From assembly GCA_017999135.1 (NCBI GenBank), contig JAGOBT010000005.1, positions 1 to 23,484 of the forward strand: a stretch of DNA of 23,484 bases, read 5' to 3'. The first letter of the stretch is position 1. Every line of letters starts with the position of its first letter. Below the pieces are notes generated by a model. It ran no database searches. It was not told the origin of the DNA and saw nothing but the letters and a program-made list of their open reading frames with translations. A program made the translations under genes and the position numbers. Shown piece by piece: positions 1 through 6,889 of the stretch. The stretch comes from Burkholderiaceae bacterium (lineage in GTDB: Bacteria; Pseudomonadota; Gammaproteobacteria; Burkholderiales; Burkholderiaceae_C).

Positions 1-1
1 C

Positions 2-58
2 CCGGGGGGCGGCACCGGCCTGCGCTGGCAGCCGCGGCCGGGCGCCGGCGTGCGCTAG
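2..58 (+). CDS. C-terminal end of an unidentified upstream gene (partial)
   Basis: The reading frame beginning at base 2 is open from the window edge and ends at a TAG at 56-58, giving 18 residues rich in Gly, Arg and Pro. A perfect GC-rich hairpin follows three bases later, as expected after a gene end. Too little is present to name a family. The start lies outside the window. It could also be a chance open frame in GC-rich DNA. Confidence 0.35.
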   Translation, partial: PGGGTGLRWQPRPGAGVR

Positions 59-61
59 TTG

Positions 62-80
62 GCCGCCGCCAGGCGGCGGC
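62..80 (+). terminator. GC-rich hairpin after the upstream gene
   Basis: Bases 62-69 pair perfectly with 73-80 (GCCGCCGC / GCGGCGGC) around a 3-nt loop, just past the TAG at 56-58. No U-tract follows, so it may act as a Rho-assisted end or an mRNA-stabilising structure rather than a classical terminator. Confidence 0.4.
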
Positions 81-112
81 GTGCGCGGATCGGCGGCCGC
101 GGGCCTTGTTCC

Positions 113-118
113 TACAAT
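113..118 (+). promoter_or_regulatory. Probable -10 element for argB
   Basis: TACAAT lies 48 nt upstream of the argB ATG at 167 and matches the sigma-70 -10 consensus in five of six positions. No convincing -35 is visible 16-18 nt upstream. The next good Shine-Dalgarno is AGGA at 157-160. Confidence 0.5.
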
Positions 119-166
119 CCGCGGCGTTTGCTGCGACGCACCATCCACGCCCACCCAGGACCCGCC

Positions 167-1078
167 ATGCCCGCCTCCACGCCTGCCGACCATGACCTGA
201 CCCACATCACCCCGCGCGACCAGGCCGAGATCCTGGCGCAGGCGCTGCCCTACATCCGCAAGTTCCACGGCAAGACGCTGGTCATCAAGTACGGCGGCAA
301 CGCGATGACCGATCCCGCGCTGCAGCAGGACTTTGCCGAAGACGTGGTGCTGCTCAAGCTGGTGGGCATGAACCCGATCGTGGTGCACGGCGGCGGCCCG
401 CAGATCGACGAGGCGCTGGCCAAGATCGGCAAGAAGGGCACCTTCATCCAGGGCATGCGCGTCACCGACGAAGAGACCATGGAAGTGGTGGAGTGGGTAC
501 TGGGCGGCGAGGTGCAGCAGGACATCGTCGGCCTGATCAACGCCGCCGGCGGCAAGGCCGTGGGCCTGACCGGCCGCGACGGCGCGATGATCCGCGCCCG
601 CAAGCTGAAGATGCTGGACCGCGACGACCCCACGAAAGAGCTCGACGTCGGCCATGTCGGCGAGATCGTCAGCATCGACCCCAGCGTGGTGAAGGCGCTG
701 CAGGATGACGCCTTCATCCCGGTGATCAGCCCGATCGGCTTCGGCGAGGACAACGAGAGCTACAACATCAACGCCGACGTGGTGGCTGCCAAGCTGGCGG
801 CGGTGCTGAAGGCCGAGAAGCTGCTGATGCTGACCAACATCCGCGGCGTGCTCGACAAGGCCGGCGAGCTGATCACCGAGCTGACGCCGCGCCGCATCGA
901 CGAGCTGATCGATGACGGCACCATCTCGGGCGGCATGCTGCCCAAGCTGGCCGGCGCCATCGACGCGGCCAAGAGTGGCGTCAATGCGGTGCACGTGGTC
1001 GACGGCCGCGTGCCGCATGCCATGCTGCTGGAAATCCTGACCGACCAGGCCTACGGCACGATGATCAGAAGCTTCTGA
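167..1078 (+). CDS. argB: Acetylglutamate kinase ArgB
   Basis: ArgB phosphorylates N-acetyl-L-glutamate with ATP, the second step of arginine synthesis in the acetylated pathway; cytoplasmic. The 303-residue product has the amino-acid-kinase fold signatures: KYGG at 41-44, HGGGPQ at 74-79, the nucleotide-side segment NINAD at 200-204 and MLPK at 257-260 with a conserved lysine. An N-terminal helix (about residues 15-33, [17 protein letters not shown]) resembles the segment that builds the hexamer in arginine-sensitive enzymes such as that of Pseudomonas, so feedback inhibition by arginine is inferred. I chose the ATG at 167 because AGGA precedes it by 6 nt, a TACAAT box lies upstream, and the family begins here; the frame is open back to 59 but that extension is Arg-rich and unlike the family. 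The next gene starts 4 nt after its stop. Confidence 0.97.
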   Translation: MPASTPADHDLTHITPRDQAEILAQALPYIRKFHGKTLVIKYGGNAMTDPALQQDFAEDVVLLKLVGMNPIVVHGGGPQIDEALAKIGKKGTFIQGMRVTDEETMEVVEWVLGGEVQQDIVGLINAAGGKAVGLTGRDGAMIRARKLKMLDRDDPTKELDVGHVGEIVSIDPSVVKALQDDAFIPVISPIGFGEDNESYNINADVVAAKLAAVLKAEKLLMLTNIRGVLDKAGELITELTPRRIDELIDDGTISGGMLPKLAGAIDAAKSGVNAVHVVDGRVPHAMLLEILTDQAYGTMIRSF

Positions 1079-1082
1079 TCCC

Positions 1083-1778
1083 ATGCGTGCCAACGCCGGC
1101 CGATCCGGCATGGTCTGGCTGTTCGACCTCGACAACACCCTGCACGATGCCGGCGCGTTTGTCTTTCCGGCGCTCAAGCTGTCGATGCGCGGCTACATCC
1201 AGCAGCAACTGCAGGTCGATGAAGCCGAGGCCCAGCGCCTCAACCTGCAGTACTGGCACCGCTATGGCGCCACCCTGCTGGGGCTGATGCGCCACCACGG
1301 CGTGGACGCCGCGCACTTCCTGCACGACACCCACCGCCTGCCCGGGCTGGAGCCCACGGTGCGCGGCCACCGGCATGACATGGCGGCGCTGGCCCGGCTG
1401 CCGGGGCGCAAGTTCATCCTGACCAACGCGCCGCGGCACTACGCGTTGCGGGTGCTGGGCGCGCTGGGCATCGGCCATCTGTTCGACGGTGTCTTCGCCA
1501 TCGAGGACATGGCCATGTTCGGCCAGCTGCGGCCCAAGCCCGACGCCCGCATGCTGCGCCGCATGGCCGTGCGCCTGCGCGTGCCGCCCAGCCGCTGCGT
1601 GCTGGTGGAAGACACGCTGGTGCACCAGAAGTCGGCGCGCCGCGTGGGCATGGGCACGGTGTGGATGCAGCGCTTCGCCCGCCGCGCGGCCCTGCCCGAC
1701 GTAGCGCCACCGCGCTGGGCCAAGCAGCCGGCCTATGTCGACCGCCGGGTGCGTGCACTGGCCCAGTTGCTGGGTTGA
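1083..1778 (+). CDS. HAD-family pyrimidine 5'-nucleotidase
   Basis: A 231-residue HAD-superfamily hydrolase, probably dephosphorylating pyrimidine nucleoside monophosphates (SDT1/PPM1-like branch). Motif I is FDLDNTL with nucleophile D15 and acid/base D17, motif II is LTNAP with T114, motif III contains K152 (RPKPDA) and motif IV is VEDT with E176-D177. The helical cap lies at about residues 24-95. It starts 4 nt after argB, so the two are probably co-transcribed, an arrangement common in Burkholderiales. An alternative start is Met10 (1110), nearer the usual family start. Substrate is inferred from family resemblance; a generic phosphatase role cannot be excluded. Confidence 0.85.
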   Translation: MRANAGRSGMVWLFDLDNTLHDAGAFVFPALKLSMRGYIQQQLQVDEAEAQRLNLQYWHRYGATLLGLMRHHGVDAAHFLHDTHRLPGLEPTVRGHRHDMAALARLPGRKFILTNAPRHYALRVLGALGIGHLFDGVFAIEDMAMFGQLRPKPDARMLRRMAVRLRVPPSRCVLVEDTLVHQKSARRVGMGTVWMQRFARRAALPDVAPPRWAKQPAYVDRRVRALAQLLG

Positions 1779-1825
1779 CGCCTGCCTGGCAGCCCCGGTC
1801 ACCCGAGTGAGTGGGGTGCGCCGGC

Positions 1826-1849
1826 GGCCCGCGGGCCCTGTGCCAGAAT
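1826..1849 (+). promoter_or_regulatory. Probable slmA promoter with a palindrome in the -35/spacer region
   Basis: CAGAAT at 1844-1849 is a plausible -10 element 23 nt before the slmA ATG. A perfect 12-bp palindrome GGCCCGCGGGCC (1826-1837) sits in the spacer and -35 region, where a bound protein would block RNA polymerase. The operator role is inference; GC-rich palindromes of this size also occur by chance. Confidence 0.4.
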
Positions 1850-1872
1850 GAATTTCAGCCCACCCGCCCACC

Positions 1873-2562
1873 ATGCTGCCCGCCGCGATGCCCGACTCCA
1901 GCGACCTGCCCAGCGACGGGCCGGCGGCACCGCCGCCGCTGCGCGTGGTGGCCGACGTGGTGGTGCCCGATGCCACCGTCCGCAAGCGCCCCAAGCCAGG
2001 CGAACGGCGCGTGCAGATCCTGCAGACCCTGGCCGCGATGCTGGAGCAGCCCGGCGCCGACCGCATCACCACGGCGGCGCTGGCCGCGCGGCTGCAGGTC
2101 AGCGAGGCGGCGCTGTACCGCCACTTCGCCAGCAAGGCGCAGATGTTCGAGGGGCTGATCGAGTTCATCGAATCCAGCGTGTTCACGCTGGTCAACCAGA
2201 TCACCGAGCGCGAGCCCGGCGGCGCCTTGCAGGCCCAGCGCATCGTGGTGATGCTGCTGCAGTTTGGCGAGAAGAACCCCGGCATGGTGCGGGTGATGGT
2301 GGGCGATGCGCTGGTGTTCGAGCATGAACGGCTGACCGCCCGCATGAACCAGTTCTTCGACCGGGTGGAAGGCCAGCTGCGGCAGAGCCTGCGCGCCTCG
2401 GCTGGTGATGCGGGCTCGGCCACGCCCACGGTGGACGCGCATGCCCTGGCGTCGGGCCTGACCGCGCTGGTGATGGGCCGGCTGCAGCGCTATGCCCGCT
2501 CGGGCTTCCGGCGCCAGCCCACCGAGCAGCTCGACATGCTGCTGACGCGCCTGACCGTGTGA
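1873..2562 (+). CDS. slmA: TetR-fold nucleoid occlusion factor SlmA
   Basis: SlmA is a TetR-family DNA-binding protein that, when bound to its chromosomal sites, antagonises FtsZ assembly over the nucleoid. The 229-residue protein has a low-complexity Ala/Pro N-terminus (1-40), a TetR DNA-binding domain at about 43-92 with the helix-turn-helix TTAALAARLQVSEAALYRHF (66-85), and a helical ligand/dimer domain to the end. SlmA-like traits are the A-LYRHFASKAQMFEGLIEFIE run and the FGEKNPGM segment near 131-138. A second in-frame ATG at 1888 is an alternative start. Its GTGA overlap with the next gene suggests coupled translation. An ordinary TetR repressor is the alternative, but the resemblance to SlmA is strong. 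Confidence 0.85.
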   Translation: MLPAAMPDSSDLPSDGPAAPPPLRVVADVVVPDATVRKRPKPGERRVQILQTLAAMLEQPGADRITTAALAARLQVSEAALYRHFASKAQMFEGLIEFIESSVFTLVNQITEREPGGALQAQRIVVMLLQFGEKNPGMVRVMVGDALVFEHERLTARMNQFFDRVEGQLRQSLRASAGDAGSATPTVDAHALASGLTALVMGRLQRYARSGFRRQPTEQLDMLLTRLTV

Positions 2563-3281
2563 GCCCCGCTGCACCGGCCGGCACGGCGCCGGCCTGGTTC
2601 ACCGCGCCAGGCGGTGGCCGCCTGCAACTGTGGCCCCAGAAGGCCGCCTTCGACCCTGACCTGCGTCTGCTGCTGGTGGCCGACGCGCACATCGGCAAGG
2701 CGGTGTCGTTCCGCCGTCTCGGCGTGCCGGTGCCCGAGGCCACCACCGATGCCGCGCTGCAGCGGCTCGATGCGCTGCTGCACGCCACCGGCGCTCGCGA
2801 AGTCGTCTTCCTGGGCGACCTGCTGCACTCGGCGCGTGCCCACGCCGCCGGCACCATGGCGGCGGTGGTCGCCTGGCGGGCGCGCCATGCCGGCCTGGCG
2901 CTGACCCTGGTGCGCGGCAACCACGACGCCCATGCCGGCGACCCGCCGGCCGCGCTGGGCGTGCAGGTGGTCGACGGCCCGCTGCGCCGCGGCCCCTGGG
3001 CGCTGCTGCATGAACCCGTGGCCGTGCCCGGCGCCTATGCGCTGGCCGGCCATGTGCACCCGGGCGTGGTGCTGGCCGGCCGCGGCGGCGACCGGCTGCG
3101 CCTGCCGTGCTTCCACTTCGGACCGGCGGTGGGCGTGCTGCCGGCCTTCGGGCCGTTCACCGGCCTGCACATCCTGCCGGCCGGCACGGGCGTACGGCAG
3201 TTTGCGGTGGCGGGTGATGCGGTGCAGGCGCTGCCGACATCCTGGGGGCGAACAGCCGGGCGGGCCGGGGCCCCACCGTAA
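2559..3281 (+). CDS. pdeM: PdeM-type metallophosphoesterase (ligase-associated endonuclease family)
   Basis: A 240-residue calcineurin-like phosphoesterase of the PdeM type, annotated in many genomes as a ligase-associated DNA damage response endonuclease. The dinuclear metal signatures are all present: DAH (D42, H44), GD (D87), GNHD (N121-H122-D123), H151 and GHVH (H165, H167). The GTG start at 2559-2561 overlaps the slmA stop (GTGA), so translation is probably coupled. In other bacteria this gene is found with an ATP-dependent ligase, an Lhr-like helicase and an exonuclease; none of those is adjacent here, only slmA and an AAA+ ATPase. DNA repair is therefore known family association, not something the local context supports. 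The C-terminal 15 residues are low-complexity. Confidence 0.85.
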   Translation: MSPAAPAGTAPAWFTAPGGGRLQLWPQKAAFDPDLRLLLVADAHIGKAVSFRRLGVPVPEATTDAALQRLDALLHATGAREVVFLGDLLHSARAHAAGTMAAVVAWRARHAGLALTLVRGNHDAHAGDPPAALGVQVVDGPLRRGPWALLHEPVAVPGAYALAGHVHPGVVLAGRGGDRLRLPCFHFGPAVGVLPAFGPFTGLHILPAGTGVRQFAVAGDAVQALPTSWGRTAGRAGAPP

Positions 3282-3284
3282 ACT
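3279..3284 (+). promoter_or_regulatory. -10 element for the DUF815 gene, set for a leaderless transcript
   Basis: TAAACT overlaps the pdeM stop codon and ends 7 nt before the ATG at 3292. With normal sigma-70 geometry transcription would begin at or within a base of that ATG. There is no Shine-Dalgarno between the box and the ATG, which supports a leaderless mRNA. No clear -35 is seen. Confidence 0.5.
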
Positions 3285-3291
3285 GCCGGCC

Positions 3292-4224
3292 ATGTCGTCC
3301 ACGTCCTTCGATGCCCTGATCGCCCGCGCCGACCTGCTGCTCAAGCGGCTGGAACGCATCCTGCCCCATGCGCTGAGCGCGCCCGACTGGTCGGCGTCCA
3401 TCGCCTTCCGCTACCGCAAGCGCGGCGCGTCGGGCCTGCTGCAGCCGGTGCGCCAGGTGGCGCCCATCGGCCTGGCCGACCTGAAGGAGGTGGACGGCCA
3501 GAAAGACCGCCTGGTGCGCAACACCGCGCAGTTCGTGGCCGGCCTGCCGGCCAACAACGTGCTGCTGACCGGTGCCCGCGGCACCGGCAAGAGCAGCCTG
3601 ATCAAGGCCTGCCTGAATGAATTTGCCCCTCAGGGCCTGCGCCTGATCGAGGTCGACAAGGCCGACCTGGTCGACCTGCCCGACCTGGTGGACCTGGTGG
3701 CCGACCGGCCCGAGCGCTTCATCGTGTTCTGCGACGACTTGAGCTTCGACGAAGGCGAGCCGGGCTACAAGGCGCTGAAGAGCATCCTCGACGGCAGCAT
3801 CGCCGCGGCCAGCGACAACGTGCTGATCTACGCCACCAGCAACCGCCGCCACCTGCTGCCCGAGTACATGAAGGAGAACCTCAGCTACACCCACACCGAC
3901 GATGGTGAGGTGCACCCGGGCGAGGTGGTGGAGGAGAAGATCAGCCTGAGCGAGCGCTTCGGTCTGTGGATCAGCTTCTACCCGTTCAGCCAGCCTGAAT
4001 ATCTGGCCATCGTGGCGCAGTGGTTGCGGCACTTCGGCGTGACCGAGGCGGTCATCGCCCAGGCGCGCCAGCCCAGCCTGGTGTGGGCGCTGGAGCGCGG
4101 TTCACGCTCGGGCCGCGTGGCCTACCAGTTCGCCCGCGACTGGGCCGGGCGCGACCATGCGGCCGACGAGGCCCCCGCCCCGGTGGCCGACGACACCGCG
4201 CCCGACGGGCTGGACCGTGTCTGA
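3292..4224 (+). CDS. DUF815-family AAA+ ATPase
   Basis: A 310-residue P-loop ATPase of the DUF815 family, cytoplasmic, biological role unknown. An N-terminal helical region (1-60) leads into the AAA+ core: Walker A GARGTGKSS (94-102), Walker B FIVFCDDLSF (143-152), sensor-1 ATSN (181-184), an SERFGLW segment (220-226) with a possible arginine finger, and a sensor-2-like GSRSGR (270-275). The last 20 residues are acidic and Pro/Ala-rich. I chose ATG 3292 because the family begins here and a -10 box lies directly upstream; the frame is open back to 2932 but that stretch is a shadow of pdeM. The downstream NUDIX gene overlaps its end by 8 bp, so the two are co-translated. Pairing with a MutT-like gene is common in betaproteobacteria, as I recall it. 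Confidence 0.88.
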   Translation: MSSTSFDALIARADLLLKRLERILPHALSAPDWSASIAFRYRKRGASGLLQPVRQVAPIGLADLKEVDGQKDRLVRNTAQFVAGLPANNVLLTGARGTGKSSLIKACLNEFAPQGLRLIEVDKADLVDLPDLVDLVADRPERFIVFCDDLSFDEGEPGYKALKSILDGSIAAASDNVLIYATSNRRHLLPEYMKENLSYTHTDDGEVHPGEVVEEKISLSERFGLWISFYPFSQPEYLAIVAQWLRHFGVTEAVIAQARQPSLVWALERGSRSGRVAYQFARDWAGRDHAADEAPAPVADDTAPDGLDRV

Positions 4225-4708
4225 CGGCCAGGCCGTCACTTCGGTCGATGGGGTCGACCGAGGCGATCGCCCGGTCACTGACGTGGCCGTGGGCGTGCTG
4301 ATCCAGCGCGATGCGGCGGGACAGGAGGGCGACTTCCTGCTGACCAGCCGCCCTGCCGGCAAGGTGTACGCCGGCTACTGGGAATTCCCGGGCGGCAAGT
4401 TCGAACCCGGCGAAACGCTGGAGCAGGCTTTGCGGCGCGAACTGCAGGAAGAACTGGGCATCACCATCGGCGCGGTGCACCCCTGGCAGCAGGAAGTGTT
4501 CGACTACCCGCACGCCCGGGTGCGGCTGCACTTCTGCAAGGTCTACGACTGGACCGGTACCTTCGAGATGCGTGAAGCCCAGCAGATGGCCTGGAGCGGC
4601 CTGCCAGTGGCACCCACACCTGTGCTGCCCGGCACCCTGCCGGTGCTGCGCTGGTTCGCCGCCGAGCGCGGGCTGACGGGGCCGCTGACGCTGCACGACG
4701 GCGTTTGA
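4217..4708 (+). CDS. NUDIX hydrolase, MutT-like (8-oxo-dGTP diphosphatase)
   Basis: A 163-residue NUDIX protein. The full NUDIX box runs from G60 to I82: G-x5-E66-x7-RE-x2-EE-x-G, with catalytic glutamates in RELQEELGI. The preceding YWEFPGGK is typical of MutT enzymes that hydrolyse oxidised purine dNTPs and keep them out of DNA, so that is the likely role; other nucleotide substrates are possible. The GTG at 4217 is taken as start, overlapping the ATPase stop by 8 bp (coupled translation); the open frame back to 4157 lies wholly within the ATPase gene. After its stop the first long gap of the window begins. Confidence 0.85.
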   Translation: MSDGQAVTSVDGVDRGDRPVTDVAVGVLIQRDAAGQEGDFLLTSRPAGKVYAGYWEFPGGKFEPGETLEQALRRELQEELGITIGAVHPWQQEVFDYPHARVRLHFCKVYDWTGTFEMREAQQMAWSGLPVAPTPVLPGTLPVLRWFAAERGLTGPLTLHDGV

Positions 4709-4713
4709 GGATT

Positions 4714-4944
4714 GGTCGGGTTGGGGCTCGAAGCGGTCTGTGGGTTCTGCGCGATCGCGCCGGGCCGGGAGGGCCTGCTTTGCTCCATGTCCCCCGTCCT
4801 ACACGCCGCAAGCGGCGAATAGGACTCCTCCTTGACTTCCGCAAAGCAGGCCCTCCCTGCCCGGCGCTCAGGCACCACCGAGGCGTTCACCCTCGCGCTG
4901 AACATGGCAAACCGGCAAGTTCCGCTTCGAGCCCAATCCCGCCC
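4714..4944. repeat. Concentric inverted-repeat element (REP/MITE-like candidate)
   Basis: This element fills most of the 315-bp gap 4709-5023. Four inverted pairs are nested in order. The outer pair is 4714-4736 with 4922-4944 (20 of 23 matches). The next is 4744-4754 with 4893-4903 (10 of 11). The third is 4757-4783 with 4841-4867 (26 of 27, one mismatch). The core is a hairpin, GTCCTA 4796-4801 with TAGGAC 4820-4825, enclosing CGCCGC 4804-4809 with GCGGCG 4812-4817. It encodes no convincing protein. Such structure fits a dispersed palindromic repeat or a transposase-less miniature element; no clear target-site duplication was found. Copy number elsewhere is unknown. Confidence 0.75.
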
Positions 4945-4950
4945 GAGCAC

Positions 4951-4970
4951 ACGCAACATGACGCAAGATG
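4951..4970 (+). promoter_or_regulatory. Tandem 10-bp direct repeat upstream of the carotenoid oxygenase
   Basis: ACGCAACATG at 4951-4960 is followed at once by ACGCAAGATG at 4961-4970 (9 of 10 identical), one helical turn apart, 54 nt before the gene's ATG. Two copies on the same DNA face could bind a regulator dimer. An ATGGCG (4968-4973) and its inverted partner CGCCAT (4997-5002) flank the space to the ribosome-binding site. No clear -35/-10 pair was found here, so function is inference. Confidence 0.3.
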
Positions 4971-5023
4971 GCGGCTTGGTGCGCTCCTTCGCGCGTCGCC
5001 ATGCAAGTCAACAGGAGGCCAAG

Positions 5024-6472
5024 ATGTCCAGCCCGATCGAGAAGGCCATCCGCAAGACCATCACCACCGGCGTGATGAAACTGGCCGACTTCAACCGCGA
5101 CCGCATGGCCGAGCCGAAACGGCCCAACCCCTTCATCACCGGGCTGAACGCGCCGATGGACCGCGAGCTGACGCTGGAACAACTGACGGTGCAGGGCAGC
5201 ATCCCGCCAGAGCTGGACGGCCGCTATCTGCGCATCGGCCCCAACCCGATCAGCCCGCCGCAGGCGGCCAGCCACCATTGGTTCGTGGGCGACGGCATGG
5301 TGCACGGCCTGCGCATTGCCGGTGGCCAGGCGCTGTGGTACCGCAACCGCTGGATCCGCTCGGCCAAGGTCAGTGCCGCGCTGGGTGAGCCCAAGGCGCC
5401 CGGCCCGCGCCACTTCAGCGACACCGTCAACACCAATGTGCTGGGCCATGCCGGCCGCACCTGGGCCCTGGTGGAAGCCGGCGGTTACCCGGTGGAACTG
5501 GGCGATGAACTGCAGACCGTGGCGCACAACAACTTCGACGGCACGCTGCGCGGCAGCTTCACCGCCCATGCCCACCTCGACCCGGCCACCGGCGAACTGC
5601 ACGGCATCTGCTACGAGGCCACCGACCCCGACACCATCCGCCATGTGGTGGTGGGCACCGACGGCCGCGTGCGGCGTGAAGAGCCCATCGCCGTCAAGCA
5701 CGGCCCCAGCGTGCATGACTGCATGATCACGGCGCAATACGTGCTGGTGCTCGACCTGCCGGTCACCTTCTCGCTGCCCACCCTGGTGGCGGGCTACACC
5801 TTCCCTTACACCTGGAACCCCGGCCACCGGGCCCGCGTGGGCGTGCTGCGCAAGGATGCGCCGGGCAGCAGCGTCGTCTGGTGCGATGTCGACCCCTGCT
5901 ATGTGTTCCACCCCTGCAACGCCTTCGAGACGCCCGACGGCCGCATCACGCTGGACGTGGTGGCCCACGCCACGATGTTCGCCAACAGCAAGAACGGCCC
6001 GAACGCCGATGCCTCCGGCTTCGAGCGCTGGACCATCGACCTGGCCGCGCGCCAGGTGACGCGCCAGGTGGTCGACGCCAGCCCGCAGGAGTTTCCCCGC
6101 CCCGACGAGCGGCTGCTGGGCCAGCCCTACCGCTATGCCTGGTGCGCCAGCCTGCAGCGTGACAGCGCCGGAGAATTCGTCGGCGGCAGCCAGCTGATCC
6201 GCCATGACATGGAGACCGGCACGCGTGAGGTGCACGATTTCGGTGCCCACACCCATGTCGGCGAGTTCGTCTTTCAGCCACGCCACCCGGGCGCCGACGA
6301 GGCCGACGGCTGGCTGATGGGCCTGGTGGTGCATGCCGACACCCAGACCACCGACTTCGTCATCCTCGACGCCCGCCGCTTCACCGGCCCGCCGCAGGCG
6401 GTGGTGACGCTGCCGCACCGCGTGCCGGCCGGCTTCCATGGCAACTGGGTGCCCACGGCAGGGCCACGCTGA
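5024..6472 (+). CDS. Carotenoid oxygenase (RPE65/carotenoid cleavage dioxygenase family)
   Basis: A 482-residue non-haem iron dioxygenase of the family that oxidatively cleaves carotenoids, apocarotenoids or stilbenes. The four iron-binding histidines are identifiable in family motifs: H182 (FTAHAHLDP), H231 (PSVHDCMIT), H296 (YVFHPCNAF) and H472 (AGFHGNWVP). Other signatures are GRYLRIGPNP (67-75) and HWFVGDGMVHG (85-95). Length is usual for the family and there is no signal peptide. I chose ATG 5024 because AGGAGG at 5013-5018 lies 5 nt upstream; the frame is open back to 4832 but that part lies in the inverted-repeat element. It stands alone between the NUDIX gene and hisI. No carotenoid synthesis gene is in the window, so the substrate is unknown. 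Confidence 0.92.
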   Translation: MSSPIEKAIRKTITTGVMKLADFNRDRMAEPKRPNPFITGLNAPMDRELTLEQLTVQGSIPPELDGRYLRIGPNPISPPQAASHHWFVGDGMVHGLRIAGGQALWYRNRWIRSAKVSAALGEPKAPGPRHFSDTVNTNVLGHAGRTWALVEAGGYPVELGDELQTVAHNNFDGTLRGSFTAHAHLDPATGELHGICYEATDPDTIRHVVVGTDGRVRREEPIAVKHGPSVHDCMITAQYVLVLDLPVTFSLPTLVAGYTFPYTWNPGHRARVGVLRKDAPGSSVVWCDVDPCYVFHPCNAFETPDGRITLDVVAHATMFANSKNGPNADASGFERWTIDLAARQVTRQVVDASPQEFPRPDERLLGQPYRYAWCASLQRDSAGEFVGGSQLIRHDMETGTREVHDFGAHTHVGEFVFQPRHPGADEADGWLMGLVVHADTQTTDFVILDARRFTGPPQAVVTLPHRVPAGFHGNWVPTAGPR

Positions 6473-6480
6473 CGCGTCGC

Positions 6481-6486
6481 TACACT
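6481..6486 (+). promoter_or_regulatory. -10 element for hisI, set for a leaderless transcript
   Basis: TACACT ends 7 nt before the hisI ATG at 6494, so transcription should start at or within a base of the ATG. The local sequence (TACACTGCCG...ATG) closely resembles that before the DUF815 gene (TAAACTGCCG...ATG). No Shine-Dalgarno lies between. It gives the hisI-hisE group its own promoter downstream of the carotenoid oxygenase. Confidence 0.55.
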
Positions 6487-6493
6487 GCCGCCG

Positions 6494-6889
6494 ATGGACT
6501 GGTTGGATGTGATCGCCTGGGACGCCCAGGGCCTGGTGCCCGCCATCGCGCAAGAGGCTGGCAGCGGTGACGTGCTGATGTTCGCCTGGATGAACCGCGA
6601 GGCGCTGGCCTTGACGGCCGAACGTGGCCAGGCGGTGTACTTCAGCCGCAGCCGCCAGCGGCTCTGGCACAAGGGCGAGGAAAGTGGCCACTTCCAGCAG
6701 GTGCACAGCATCCGTATCGACTGCGACGCCGATGTGGTGCTGCTCACCGTCACCCAGCTGGGCCACGACCCCGGCATTGCCTGCCACACCGGCCGCCACA
6801 GCTGCTTCTTCCAGGTGCTGCAGGGCGGGCAGTGGGTCACGGCAGCGCCGGTGCTGCAGGACCCCGCCACGATCTACAACAAGCCATGA
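6494..6889 (+). CDS. hisI: Phosphoribosyl-AMP cyclohydrolase HisI
   Basis: HisI opens the adenine ring of phosphoribosyl-AMP, the third step of histidine synthesis; cytoplasmic homodimer. The 131-residue protein is a stand-alone HisI, not fused to HisE. Visible signatures are [10 protein letters not shown] (29-38), [18 protein letters not shown] (49-66), the magnesium motif DCDAD (D76, D78, D80) and the zinc cysteines C77, C97 and C104 (CHTGRHSC). Its stop overlaps the start of hisE by ATGA. The usual upstream partner hisF is absent; a carotenoid oxygenase is there instead. Confidence 0.96.
   Translation: MDWLDVIAWDAQGLVPAIAQEAGSGDVLMFAWMNREALALTAERGQAVYFSRSRQRLWHKGEESGHFQQVHSIRIDCDADVVLLTVTQLGHDPGIACHTGRHSCFFQVLQGGQWVTAAPVLQDPATIYNKP

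Noticed and set aside
59..166. N-terminal extension of argB
   Set aside because: The 36 extra residues are Arg-rich, lie over a hairpin and the -10 box, and the family start with a Shine-Dalgarno is at 167.
4709..5023. Insertion sequence remnant with transposase
   Set aside because: Inverted repeats are present but no transposase-like frame and no clear target-site duplication were found, so only a non-coding repeat element is claimed.
4868..6799. 643-codon open frame on - opposite the carotenoid oxygenase and hisI
   Set aside because: It spans two real genes and the inverted-repeat element and has no recognisable motif; open antisense frames are expected at this GC content.
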